Shown: positions 35,699-41,946 of the stretch, piece by piece
Numbering within the stretch: position 1 is the stretch's first letter
How the letters are laid out: every line of letters starts with the position of its first letter
Assembly: GCA_020846715.1 (NCBI GenBank)
Contig: JADLDK010000063.1
Location: 1-56,369, forward strand
From: Armatimonadota bacterium
Lineage (GTDB): Bacteria > Armatimonadota > UBA5829 > DSUL01
Length of the DNA: 56,369 nt
Direction of reading: 5' to 3'
Program-made: the position numbers and the translations under genes
Notes under the pieces: model-generated
Database searches by the model: none
What the model was told of the DNA's origin: nothing
The model's input: only the letters and a program-made list of their open reading frames with translations

Positions 35699-36703
35699 AT
35701 GGCAAAAGACACTGGCATCCGCGTTGGCGTTATCGGGTACGGCGGCGCGTTCAATATGGGCAAGGGACATCTGTCCCACTGTCAGGCGGCGGGAATGATA
35801 CCGTCTGCGGTGTGCGATCTCGACCCGGCCCGCACAGAAGTGGCCAAAGCGGACTTTCCCGGTATCGCGACGTACAACAACGTTGAGGAGTTTCTGACCA
35901 AAGCGCCAGTGGACCTGGTCATTGTTATTACACCGCACAACACACATGCTGATCTGTGCATCCAGGCTTCCAACGCCGGCAAGCATGTGATTACTGAAAA
36001 GCCATTCAGCATCACCGTCGCCGAAGCCACCGCGATGATTGAGGCGGCCAAGAAGGCTGGAAAGATGCTCAGCGTCTATCACAACCGGCGCTGGGACGGG
36101 GACTTTATGGCCATCCGTCAGACTATAGAGGCGGGACTCATCGGCGACGTGTTCTCCATTGAGATGGGGATGGGCGGCTACGGGCACCCCGGAACCTGGT
36201 GGCGGGCGGACAAGAAGATATCCGGTGGCAACTTCTACGACTGGGGCGCTCACATCATTGACTGGATGCTCCACATTGTGAACAAGCCCATGGTGGACGT
36301 GACCGGCATCTTCCAGAAGCGCGTCTGGATGGACGTCACCAACGAGGACCATACACAGGCCATTGTGCGCTTTGAGGACAACGTCTGGGCGAATGTAGAG
36401 ATGTCGCAGATTGCGGCGGTTTCAAAGCCGCGCTACCGCATTCTGGGCACAAAGGGCGGCATTCTGGACCGATGGGAAGGGCATTTCACCCTTTTCAGCG
36501 ACATCGCGGGCTTGCGGGCAGAATCGAAGGTACCCTATTTGAAGGACGACTGGGCGGCGTACTACGGCAATATTGCCGCGCATCTGAGTGAGGGAGCGCC
36601 GCTGGCCGTGACACCTGAGTCAGCGCGAAGGATCATCTCTGTCATTGAGACAGCGGAGCGTTCCGCTGAGGCTGGTAAAGCGCTGGCGCCACCCTTCCGG
36701 TAG
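35699..36703 (+). CDS. Gfo/Idh/MocA-family oxidoreductase
   Basis: This 334-residue protein has the N-terminal NAD(P) domain (VGVIGYGGAFNMGKGH, VCDLDPARTEVAK) and the family motif HVITEKPFSITVAEA with the catalytic Lys. The C-terminal substrate domain has ISGGNFYDWGAHIIDWM, where His acts in catalysis. Such enzymes oxidise or reduce sugars, inositols or their derivatives. ATG 35699 has AGAGG 9-13 bases upstream. It probably works with the ROK protein in sugar catabolism, as suggested by position only. Confidence 0.88.
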   Translation: MAKDTGIRVGVIGYGGAFNMGKGHLSHCQAAGMIPSAVCDLDPARTEVAKADFPGIATYNNVEEFLTKAPVDLVIVITPHNTHADLCIQASNAGKHVITEKPFSITVAEATAMIEAAKKAGKMLSVYHNRRWDGDFMAIRQTIEAGLIGDVFSIEMGMGGYGHPGTWWRADKKISGGNFYDWGAHIIDWMLHIVNKPMVDVTGIFQKRVWMDVTNEDHTQAIVRFEDNVWANVEMSQIAAVSKPRYRILGTKGGILDRWEGHFTLFSDIAGLRAESKVPYLKDDWAAYYGNIAAHLSEGAPLAVTPESARRIISVIETAERSAEAGKALAPPFR

Positions 36704-36793
36704 ATCGCGAGAGACCGCCGGCGGATTGCGGCAGTGTAGCAGATACCGCCGGCGTGTTGCGGCACCGTAACAGATACCGTAACACATACCGCC

Positions 36794-36896
36794 GGCGGTT
36801 GAAACCGCGCCTGCGCAAACAAAGCCTGCCTGCGCAGGCTCAACTCCCGCAGTGTCCGCAGGGACACTTCGTACGGTAGGCGCGACTTCAGCCGCC
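36794..36896. repeat. Inverted-repeat-bounded MITE-like element, copy A
   Basis: The element is 103 bases long. Its left end GGCGGTTGAAACCGCGCCT and right end AGGCGCGACTTCAGCCGCC are imperfect inverted repeats. Two internal palindromes are GCCTGCCTGCGCAGGC and AGTGTCCGCAGGGACACT. A linker GAGAACCCCCAGATTATCC follows the right end. Confidence 0.7.
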
Positions 36897-36919
36897 GAGA
36901 ACCCCCAGATTATCCCGCA

Positions 36920-37021
36920 GGCGGTTGAAACCGCGCCTGCGCAAACAAAGCCTGCCTGCGCAGGCTCAACTCCCACAGTGTCCGCAGGGACACTTCGTAC
37001 GTAGGCGCGACTTCAGCCGCC
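36920..37021. repeat. Inverted-repeat-bounded MITE-like element, copy B
   Basis: This 102-base copy is nearly identical to copy A, 126 bases to its left. It differs by few bases, for example CCCAC for CCCGC before the inner palindrome and one missing base before GTAGGCGCGA. Both ends and both inner palindromes are kept, and the same linker follows. Confidence 0.7.
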
Positions 37022-37044
37022 GAGAACCCCCAGATTATCCCTCC

Positions 37045-37100
37045 GGCGGTTGAAACCGTGCCTACGCAAACAAAGCCTGCCTCCGCAGGCTCTGCGTATG
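37045..37100. repeat. Truncated third copy of the MITE-like element
   Basis: The left end GGCGGTTGAAACCGTGCCT and the inner palindrome GCCTGCCTCCGCAGGC are present with a few substitutions. After CAGGCTCTGCG the likeness stops, about 20 bases before the minus-strand terminator. The spacing from copy B is 125 bases. Confidence 0.6.
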
Positions 37101-37120
37101 ATTGTTCGATGGAGGACACG

Positions 37121-37152
37121 AAAAAAAAGCCCGCTGAGATTCCTCAGCAGGC
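37121..37152 (-). terminator. Strong minus-strand intrinsic terminator
   Basis: On the minus strand the stem GCCTGCTGAG / CTCAGCGGGC (37152-37143 and 37138-37129) has a GAAT loop and one mismatch. It is followed by eight T (37128-37121). The opposite strand has no T-run, so it works only leftwards. No recognised minus-strand gene precedes it within 1.3 kb, so it implies an unannotated transcript from the 37153-37430 region. Confidence 0.8.
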
Positions 37153-37158
37153 GTAGTG

Positions 37159-37272
37159 TCAAAATATATGACAGAAGGAGAAAAAGATGATTTTTGGTTT
37201 CCACTTATTAATACTGCAAGAAGCGTGCCAATGTTCCCGTTCCCAGTATAAATACTGGTAGAAAATGTCCAT
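37159..37272 (-). CDS. Possible 37-residue small protein ending at the terminator
   Basis: A minus-strand ORF starts at ATG 37272 and stops at TGA 37161-37159, 7 bases before the terminator stem. The peptide begins MDIFYQYLYWEREHW and ends IIFFSFCHIF, rich in aromatic residues. GAGG lies about 9 bases upstream of the start. No homologue was recognised. It may instead be part of a small noncoding RNA ending at that terminator. It overlaps the opposing ORF at 37187-37261. Confidence 0.3.
   Translation of the reverse strand: MDIFYQYLYWEREHWHASCSINKWKPKIIFFSFCHIF
37187..37261 (+). CDS. Possible 24-residue peptide upstream of sdpR
   Basis: ATG 37187 is preceded by AAGGAG at 37175-37180 with 6 bases of spacing, a very good ribosome binding site. 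The ORF encodes MIFGFHLLILQEACQCSRSQ plus four residues and stops at TAG 37259-37261. The N-terminal half is hydrophobic, and a Cys-x-Cys pair follows. No plus-strand promoter was seen for it. The reverse strand also carries an ORF here, so only one may be real. Confidence 0.3.
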   Translation: MIFGFHLLILQEACQCSRSQYKYW

Positions 37273-37378
37273 TTTTCGCTGCCTCGCCTTCTGAGGGAAG
37301 CTGGATGATCTAACCTCAGACCTCTACGGCGAGCGAGAACGCAGGCTAGCAGAATTTTTCCCGTATTCAGAAAAACTC

Positions 37379-37407
37379 TTGACAACAAGTGCCGTCTGTG
37401 AGAATAT
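37379..37407 (+). promoter_or_regulatory. Promoter of the sdpR-sdpI operon
   Basis: TTGACA at 37379-37384 is consensus. Seventeen bases later comes GAATAT (37402-37407), a weak -10; TATTTA at 37405 is an alternative. The start would lie close to 37413, about 20 bases before the sdpR ATG. Confidence 0.5.
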
Positions 37408-37423
37408 TTAGGCGTATATCTAA

Positions 37424-37439
37424 TTAGGCACATGCCTAA
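37424..37439 (+). promoter_or_regulatory. Likely SdpR operator (perfect inverted repeat over the start codon)
   Basis: TTAGGC (37424-37429) and GCCTAA (37434-37439) form a perfect inverted repeat separated by ACAT, and the sdpR ATG lies at 37432-37434. A bound ArsR-family dimer would block both transcription and translation. Autoregulation is usual for SdpR. Confidence 0.55.
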
Positions 37440-37764
37440 GAGCAGTGCAATGTCGACTAACAGCGTATTCAAAGCTCTGGCTGATCCAACGCGGAGGGAG
37501 ATTCTCCGGCTGCTTGGGCATGGCGAGATGACGGCGGGTGAGCTGGCCGGGCGCTTCGACGTATCCTGGCCCTCCATGTCACATCACTTTGCCGTTCTGA
37601 AGAAGGCCTCTCTGATCGAGGGACGAAGAGACGGTCAGACAATTTACTATTCGCTGAATACGACAGTGCTGCAGGAGCTGCTGGCGTGGGCTTTTGATCT
37701 GGTTCCGAAGCTCAAAGCGGAGTCATCCGGACACGCCAGGGACGAATCCTCGGAGAAATCATAA
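37432..37764 (+). CDS. sdpR: ArsR/SdpR-type autorepressor
   Basis: This 110-residue winged-helix protein has the ArsR/SdpR pattern: VFKALADPTRREILRLLGHG, then TAGELAGRFDVSWPSMSHHFAVLKKASLI (recognition helix) and IYYSLNTTVLQELLAWA. There is no Cys-rich metal site, so it is not a typical arsenic sensor. The stop TAA directly precedes the sdpI ATG. In Bacillus, SdpR represses its own operon and is titrated to the membrane by SdpI. The same pairing here suggests the same logic. A perfect palindrome covers its start codon. Confidence 0.85.
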   Translation: MPKSSAMSTNSVFKALADPTRREILRLLGHGEMTAGELAGRFDVSWPSMSHHFAVLKKASLIEGRRDGQTIYYSLNTTVLQELLAWAFDLVPKLKAESSGHARDESSEKS

Positions 37765-38412
37765 ATGAACAACAGATGGTTCTGGTATTCGGTCGCGCTG
37801 AGCGCGGCTGTGTTCGCCGTAACGATTGTTCTGTATCCGCGCCTGCCGCAGATGATGCCCATCCACTGGAATATTCAGGGACAGGCGGACAACTACGCTC
37901 CAAAGTGGCCGGGGGCATTCCTGATTGCGTTTATGATGGCGGGATGGTGCGTGTGCTTCTGGCTGCTGCGCTGGCTCTCTCCGCGTGACTACGATACCGA
38001 GCGCTTTCGCGAGACGTTTTCCTACATCCTGTTCTGTGTTGCGGCGCTGTTGGCGTACATTCACGCGCTGACGCTGTACTTTGTCTTTGGCCGCATAGAT
38101 TTTTCGCGGTGGATGATGGGGGGATTGTTCCTGTTCTTTGCGCTGCTTGGCAACGTCCTGGGGCGCGTGAAGCGCAACTTCTGGGTGGGCGTGCGCACTC
38201 CGTGGACTCTGGCGGATGAAGGGGTGTGGAACGCGACGCACCGTCTCGCCGGACGCCTGTGGGTCGCCGGTGGCATAGCGGGGCTGATTCTCACAGTGCT
38301 CGGGGTTGGTTACGTGTGGCTGATAGCCTTCTTTCTGGTTGTTGTGATACTTCCCGCTCCTTATTCGCTTTATCTCTCAAAGAAACCGTCGGCGAATGGC
38401 GCGGCGCATTGA
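37765..38412 (+). CDS. sdpI: SdpI-family immunity/signal-transducing membrane protein
   Basis: This 215-residue protein has about six hydrophobic segments and the SdpI hallmark LPQMMPIHWNIQGQADNYAPKW. The second hallmark NFWVGVRTPWTLADEGVW is also present, with NATHRLAGRLWVAGG. In Bacillus, SdpI protects against the SdpC toxin and holds SdpR at the membrane. The gene starts on the base after the sdpR stop. No SdpC-like toxin gene is recognisable nearby, which leaves the trigger unknown. Confidence 0.9.
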   Translation: MNNRWFWYSVALSAAVFAVTIVLYPRLPQMMPIHWNIQGQADNYAPKWPGAFLIAFMMAGWCVCFWLLRWLSPRDYDTERFRETFSYILFCVAALLAYIHALTLYFVFGRIDFSRWMMGGLFLFFALLGNVLGRVKRNFWVGVRTPWTLADEGVWNATHRLAGRLWVAGGIAGLILTVLGVGYVWLIAFFLVVVILPAPYSLYLSKKPSANGAAH

Positions 38413-38478
38413 GCGCACGGCAGGGAGCCGGTGTCTGGCGCCAGGAAACCGGGGCGGCAGATACAGCGGGAGGTGAGG

Positions 38479-40857
38479 CTACGGGCCGGAGATTCGCCAG
38501 TTCATATCGGTGACCCGGTCAGGGCTCAGCGTACCACCGGAGAGAAAGTGCGTGCCGTCCATACTCCATGCGGCAAGGCTTCCGAGAGTCACATGCTGCC
38601 AGATGAGGTCTGTTTTTCCATCACCTGAGATATCGTAGGCGGAGGCGATCGTCCAGTTGGGGTCTGGCACGAGATTCGGCGAAAGCTGGGTTCCCGACAC
38701 AAACTGTGTTCCGTTCATCAGCCAGGCTGCCAGGGCGCCCACCGTCTGGTGCCGCCAGATGAGGTCCGGCTTGCCGTCCTGGTTAATGTCCCGGACAGCG
38801 ACAACCCACCACCGGGGATCGCCAACCTGCGCCGGTGTCAACGGAGTTGAGCCTATGTGTGTTGCGCCATCCATCAGCCATACGAGAAGCGAGCCGTCAG
38901 AGGTGTTCTGCCACAGGATATCGTTGTGGCCGTCTGCGTTGAAGTCGCCGACACCGCCGATGCGCCAGCGCACGTCCGCCATCTGACCGACGGTGGCCGC
39001 TGAGGAGCGTGTGACGCCGTTCATAAACCAGATCGCGACTGAGCCCACCCCCTGGTGGCGCCAGAGCAGATCGGGCTTACCGTCACCGTTCATGTCCGGT
39101 GTGCCGACGACCCACCAGCGCGTGTCAGGAACCTGACTGGGGGTGAGAACACTGGAGCCGATGCGCTGACGGCCGTTCATGAACCAGACGCACAGACTGC
39201 CAACTCCCCTGTGATGCCAGAGCAGATCCGTCTTTCCGTCTCCGTTGAAATCTCCGACAACCGGGCTGGAAGGGGCGGGCGGCGGTGTCTGAGCCTGAGC
39301 CGCGAAGTTGGCAGAAATTCGCAGGCTTCCGCTGCCTGAAGCGTAACCCCCGACGAGCAGCAGATAGCTCACTCCGCCAGCCACATTGTAGGACAGCCGA
39401 CTCGTGGTAGTAACGCCGGAAACGTCATCGTCGTTACATGCCAGCGTCTGCCAGTTCCCACACACTCCACTGAGAAGACCGAGCACCGTATCGTAAGACC
39501 TGCCGGCCGTCGTAACAGTGAGCGTACCGTTAGACGGCGCCGTGTACCGGAACCATACGACTTTTCCAATCCCGACACCGCAAAGCGAGGCCGGGTCTGC
39601 GTCTGAGGTCGCAGTGCTGGTGGACTGGGTAATCACTGCTCCCGAGGTCAGGTTGGTCGCCCCGGCGCACTGGTCGTTGGCGGGAGCCGGCGGCGCGGGT
39701 GGCGGTGTCGCGGACTTTGGCATGTAAAGCGACTGAATGCCCTGGATATCGTCCGAATGCAGACCGCTTACCCGCTTGTAGTACGCGTACATCACCGCGT
39801 TGGTGTCACTGGAGTGGTTCAGACCCAAGCCATGCCCCAGCTCGTGGAGGGCGACAGAGAACAGGTCAATGTCTGAGCCGATGTTCCAGTTTTCATCTGC
39901 GTCAAAATGCAGATCCCCGGCAATGGATTCTGGATTGGGTGGCGATGGGAAGAAACAGTGCGCCAGAACTGTCCCCGGACCGTCGAACGCATATCCATCT
40001 CCATGATCTCTGCTGTAGAAGCCAATTTCCAGACAGCGCGCCAATCCAGGCTGAGAGGTTTCCGTGAAGCTGAGTGCCGCATACCTGGCCCATTCCGCAA
40101 GAGCGCGCTCGATCTCGGCTTTCTGGTCGGCAGCGCTCAGGCGGCTCGTGAAGTTGCGAAAGCTGTACGTGAGAGAGGCGGAGCCCAGGCCCGGGCCGTC
40201 CCACCCATCTCCGGTTGCGACGTAGTTTGGAACCGGACCCATTCGCGTAGAGGCGCCGGCACAGTAGTACATGCTTTGTCCGGCTGTCATACCTTCTGGC
40301 GCCTGACCCACCCATGCCACACAGTCCTCCCGCGCTATGGCTGAGGCGGACGCGACGTCCGCAAAGACGGCCAACGCGACATGATCCGGAAGCGACGGCG
40401 CCGGCACGATGCTGCCGCCGTGGGCAACAATGACAGCGCGCGCATTATCTGGTGTGGTATCCGGGAAGAACTCCACGACGGCCTGCTGAGCGGCGGAGGC
40501 GTCCAGCTTGTCCAGCGGACCAAAAGAACCTACCCAGCGCACTCCACGGACAGTCTGCGGGTTGAAACCGGCTGGAATCAGCGCTGCAACCGTGTAGTCC
40601 GGGATGAAGTGTTCAATCCGGACTCCCTTCGCCTTCAAAGTTGCAGCAGCAGAGTCCATGGCTCCGGCTTCAAACTGAATGAGACCGTGCCAGTCACGGG
40701 CTCTGACCGACTGGGCGCCCACTGCGGAGGGCGAAGGCGTGAAGGAGCGTGACTTGAAGTGGAGGGTGTAGTCCGCAGAATCGCTGGCGCTGGCGCCACC
40801 AGCGATAACGGCGCAGGCTATGAAGGCAAAAAGAGAAGTGGTAAGTCGGTCAATCAT
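38479..40857 (-). CDS. Secreted matrixin-type metalloprotease with FG-GAP repeats
   Basis: This 792-residue protein has a signal peptide (SLFAFIACAVIAGGASA). Residues about 30-180 look like a pro- or inhibitory region. The metalloprotease domain (about 200-380) has the zinc motif HELGHGLGLNHS and the Met-turn AVMYAYY. A beta-sandwich-type domain follows (NDQCAGATNLTSGAVITQST, VVWFRYTAPSNGTLTVTT). The C-terminal third has five or six FG-GAP/VCBS-type repeats (GDFNGDGKTDLLWHHRGVGS, PDMNGDGKPDLLWRHQGVGS) with Asp-rich calcium sites. It would degrade or bind extracellular protein. It stands alone on the minus strand. Confidence 0.9.
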   Translation of the reverse strand: MIDRLTTSLFAFIACAVIAGGASASDSADYTLHFKSRSFTPSPSAVGAQSVRARDWHGLIQFEAGAMDSAAATLKAKGVRIEHFIPDYTVAALIPAGFNPQTVRGVRWVGSFGPLDKLDASAAQQAVVEFFPDTTPDNARAVIVAHGGSIVPAPSLPDHVALAVFADVASASAIAREDCVAWVGQAPEGMTAGQSMYYCAGASTRMGPVPNYVATGDGWDGPGLGSASLTYSFRNFTSRLSAADQKAEIERALAEWARYAALSFTETSQPGLARCLEIGFYSRDHGDGYAFDGPGTVLAHCFFPSPPNPESIAGDLHFDADENWNIGSDIDLFSVALHELGHGLGLNHSSDTNAVMYAYYKRVSGLHSDDIQGIQSLYMPKSATPPPAPPAPANDQCAGATNLTSGAVITQSTSTATSDADPASLCGVGIGKVVWFRYTAPSNGTLTVTTAGRSYDTVLGLLSGVCGNWQTLACNDDDVSGVTTTSRLSYNVAGGVSYLLLVGGYASGSGSLRISANFAAQAQTPPPAPSSPVVGDFNGDGKTDLLWHHRGVGSLCVWFMNGRQRIGSSVLTPSQVPDTRWWVVGTPDMNGDGKPDLLWRHQGVGSVAIWFMNGVTRSSAATVGQMADVRWRIGGVGDFNADGHNDILWQNTSDGSLLVWLMDGATHIGSTPLTPAQVGDPRWWVVAVRDINQDGKPDLIWRHQTVGALAAWLMNGTQFVSGTQLSPNLVPDPNWTIASAYDISGDGKTDLIWQHVTLGSLAAWSMDGTHFLSGGTLSPDRVTDMNWRISGP

Positions 40858-41110
40858 GGTCGGTCATCAGGGGCGAACTGTTGCGGGACAAGGACAAGCG
40901 CGAGGCGTAGCGCACGGGCGCAGGCTGCGCATTTGAGAGGTCAGTGTGCGCTCGCCGGTACGAAAGGCGTTTTGCACCCATAGAGAATATTCCACAGTTT
41001 GAACCGTTGGCTGTCGCCTGGTTTGACAAAGCATCTGAGATGGCCGCTTCGACCTCTGACAACTGTCAGCTTATCCGCAGGCAGCCGCACACGCAAGAGC
41101 AAAGATTTGT

Positions 41111-41139
41111 TTGACCAAACCTGTGGTGTGAGGTACAAT
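41111..41139 (+). promoter_or_regulatory. Near-consensus plus-strand promoter
   Basis: TTGACC (41111-41116) and TACAAT (41134-41139) are exactly 17 bases apart; each differs from consensus at one position. The transcript would start near 41146. No protein-coding gene of normal size lies downstream on this strand until 43848, so the product is a small RNA or peptide mRNA. Confidence 0.65.
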
Positions 41140-41145
41140 AGCTGT

Positions 41146-41335
41146 ACCGACTACTCACAGGAGGTGATGGCCATATGGACTATTCTTTACGAGGTGATGA
41201 GCAGGGCTGACGTTTTAGCCTTGTAGAGCAAGCTGGACGGGCGCGTCCGGTAAGCCTCTAAGGGTTATGAACTCGGCCCTGGGCGGAAAACGCATCCGCC
41301 AGCAGGAGCAATCTTGCTTTCGTTCGAGTTCATCT
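41146..41335 (+). ncRNA. Candidate small structured RNA with tiny ORF
   Basis: Downstream of the promoter the sequence folds in several places: CAGGGCT (41202-41208) / AGCCTTG (41217-41223); CTGGAC (41233-41238) / GTCCGG (41245-41250) within TAGAG (41224-41228) / CTCTA (41256-41260). A three-way junction is closed by ATGAACTCG (41267-41275) / CGAGTTCAT (41325-41333). Its arms are CCTG-GGCGGA (41278-41287) with TCCGCC (41295-41300) and CAGG (41303-41306), and AGCA / TGCT (41307-41318). Few bases link the helices. I recognise no known RNA family; ends are estimates. Confidence 0.45.
41175..41210 (+). CDS. Possible 11-residue peptide with extended Shine-Dalgarno
   Basis: The sequence AGGAGGTGAT at 41159-41168 is a 10-base match to the complement of the 16S rRNA 3' end. 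It sits at good distance from ATG 41175, which encodes MDYSLRGDEQG and stops at TGA 41208-41210. Past the TGA the same frame stays open for 17 more codons to TAA 41259-41261. An overlapping ORF from ATG 41167 (MAIWTILYEVMSRADVLAL) has the ribosome site too close. Expression is inferred, not proven. Confidence 0.3.
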   Translation: MDYSLRGDEQG

Positions 41336-41370
41336 CAAAAATGCGGCCGGAGCCTCCGGGCTTCGGCCGC
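41336..41370 (-). terminator. Intrinsic terminator of the histidine kinase/response regulator operon
   Basis: On the minus strand GCGGCCG (41370-41364) pairs with CGGCCGC (41349-41343), with an inner AGCC/GGCT helix. Five T (41341-41337) follow after one A. It lies about 75 bases after the response regulator stop. The plus strand lacks a T-run. Confidence 0.7.
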
Positions 41371-41442
41371 AACTCGTTTGAGCCAGAGCTACTCCGCGCT
41401 TTTGAACCGCCTGGCACAGTCAAGCGTGGCGTACTAGAAGAG

Positions 41443-41883
41443 CTACATCCCCAGATCTCTGCGAATGCTGTCTGCGCGCCGCACTGTGCCCAGTGAAGAT
41501 CGCCGCCGATCCAGCGCCTGTCCAACCTTGATGCTCAGCAGATCGTACACGTCCACCCCGGGAATATTTTTCTCTACGTAATCGAAAGCGCCCAGCTTCA
41601 TGCACTCCACAGCATTCGCCACGTTGCCATAGGCGGTGAGTACGATGACTTCTGTGAATATGTCGCGCGCAACCGCAGCCTTGAGAACACTCACACCCGC
41701 CTGCTCACTGTTCATCACCATGTCCGTCACCACAACGTCGTAGCTGGGCTGAGTTTCGAGGATCATTTGCTCGGCAGCTTCCTCATTCTCTGCTTCGTCC
41801 ACCTGATAGCCATCGCGCGAAAGCCGCCTCTTCACAGCCGCGCGCACGGATTCTTCGTCATCAACAATAAGTAGTTTTGTCAC
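41443..41883 (-). CDS. Response regulator receiver protein
   Basis: This 146-residue protein starts at GTG 41883 (GAGGA 11 bases upstream). It has D8-D9, phospho-Asp54 (VVTDMVMNSE), Thr83 (LTAYG) and Lys105 (YVEKNI), all expected for a receiver. The last ~25 residues (QALDRRRSSLGTVRRADSIRRD) are basic and hold no DNA-binding domain. It lies 63 bases downstream of the two-GAF histidine kinase on the same strand and is its likely partner. Confidence 0.9.
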   Translation of the reverse strand: MTKLLIVDDEESVRAAVKRRLSRDGYQVDEAENEEAAEQMILETQPSYDVVVTDMVMNSEQAGVSVLKAAVARDIFTEVIVLTAYGNVANAVECMKLGAFDYVEKNIPGVDVYDLLSIKVGQALDRRRSSLGTVRRADSIRRDLGM

Positions 41884-41946
41884 GTGTCAGCGTTTCCTCA
41901 TTCATCCGAAGACTCGGTTCATCAGCCGTTTGTCAAAGCTCTGTGG

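Larger units (their letters stand above)
36704..37431. other. Repeat-rich then AT-rich intergenic region upstream of sdpR
   Basis: This 728-base stretch has two parts. From 36713 to 36790 short imperfect GC-rich units (ACCGCCGGCG with GTTGCGGCA) are repeated. From 36794 to about 37100 come two complete and one truncated copy of an inverted-repeat element (annotated separately). From 37120 on the DNA is AT-richer than its surroundings and holds a minus-strand terminator, two opposing small ORFs, two palindromes (TGTCA/TGACA at 37157-37173; CCAGTAT/ATACTGG at 37243-37258) and the sdpR promoter/operator. Confidence 0.6.
40858..41442. other. Intergenic region with a probable structured transcript
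   Basis: This 585-base gap holds no large gene. From 40858 to 41110 I see nothing beyond GC-rich sequence. From 41111 a plus-strand promoter, Shine-Dalgarno, tiny ORF and several hairpins are packed together. Near the right end a minus-strand terminator of the response regulator operon lies at 41336-41370. Confidence 0.6.

Noticed and set aside
40999..41226. 75-codon plus-strand ORF ending MSRADVLAL
   Set aside because: It crosses the promoter boxes at 41111-41139, and its upstream part has no ribosome site; only the tiny downstream start is plausible.
41146..41440. tmRNA or RNase P RNA
   Set aside because: The universal tmRNA ends (GGGG...CCA side) and RNase P core motifs are absent; the tiny ORF does not resemble a degradation tag.
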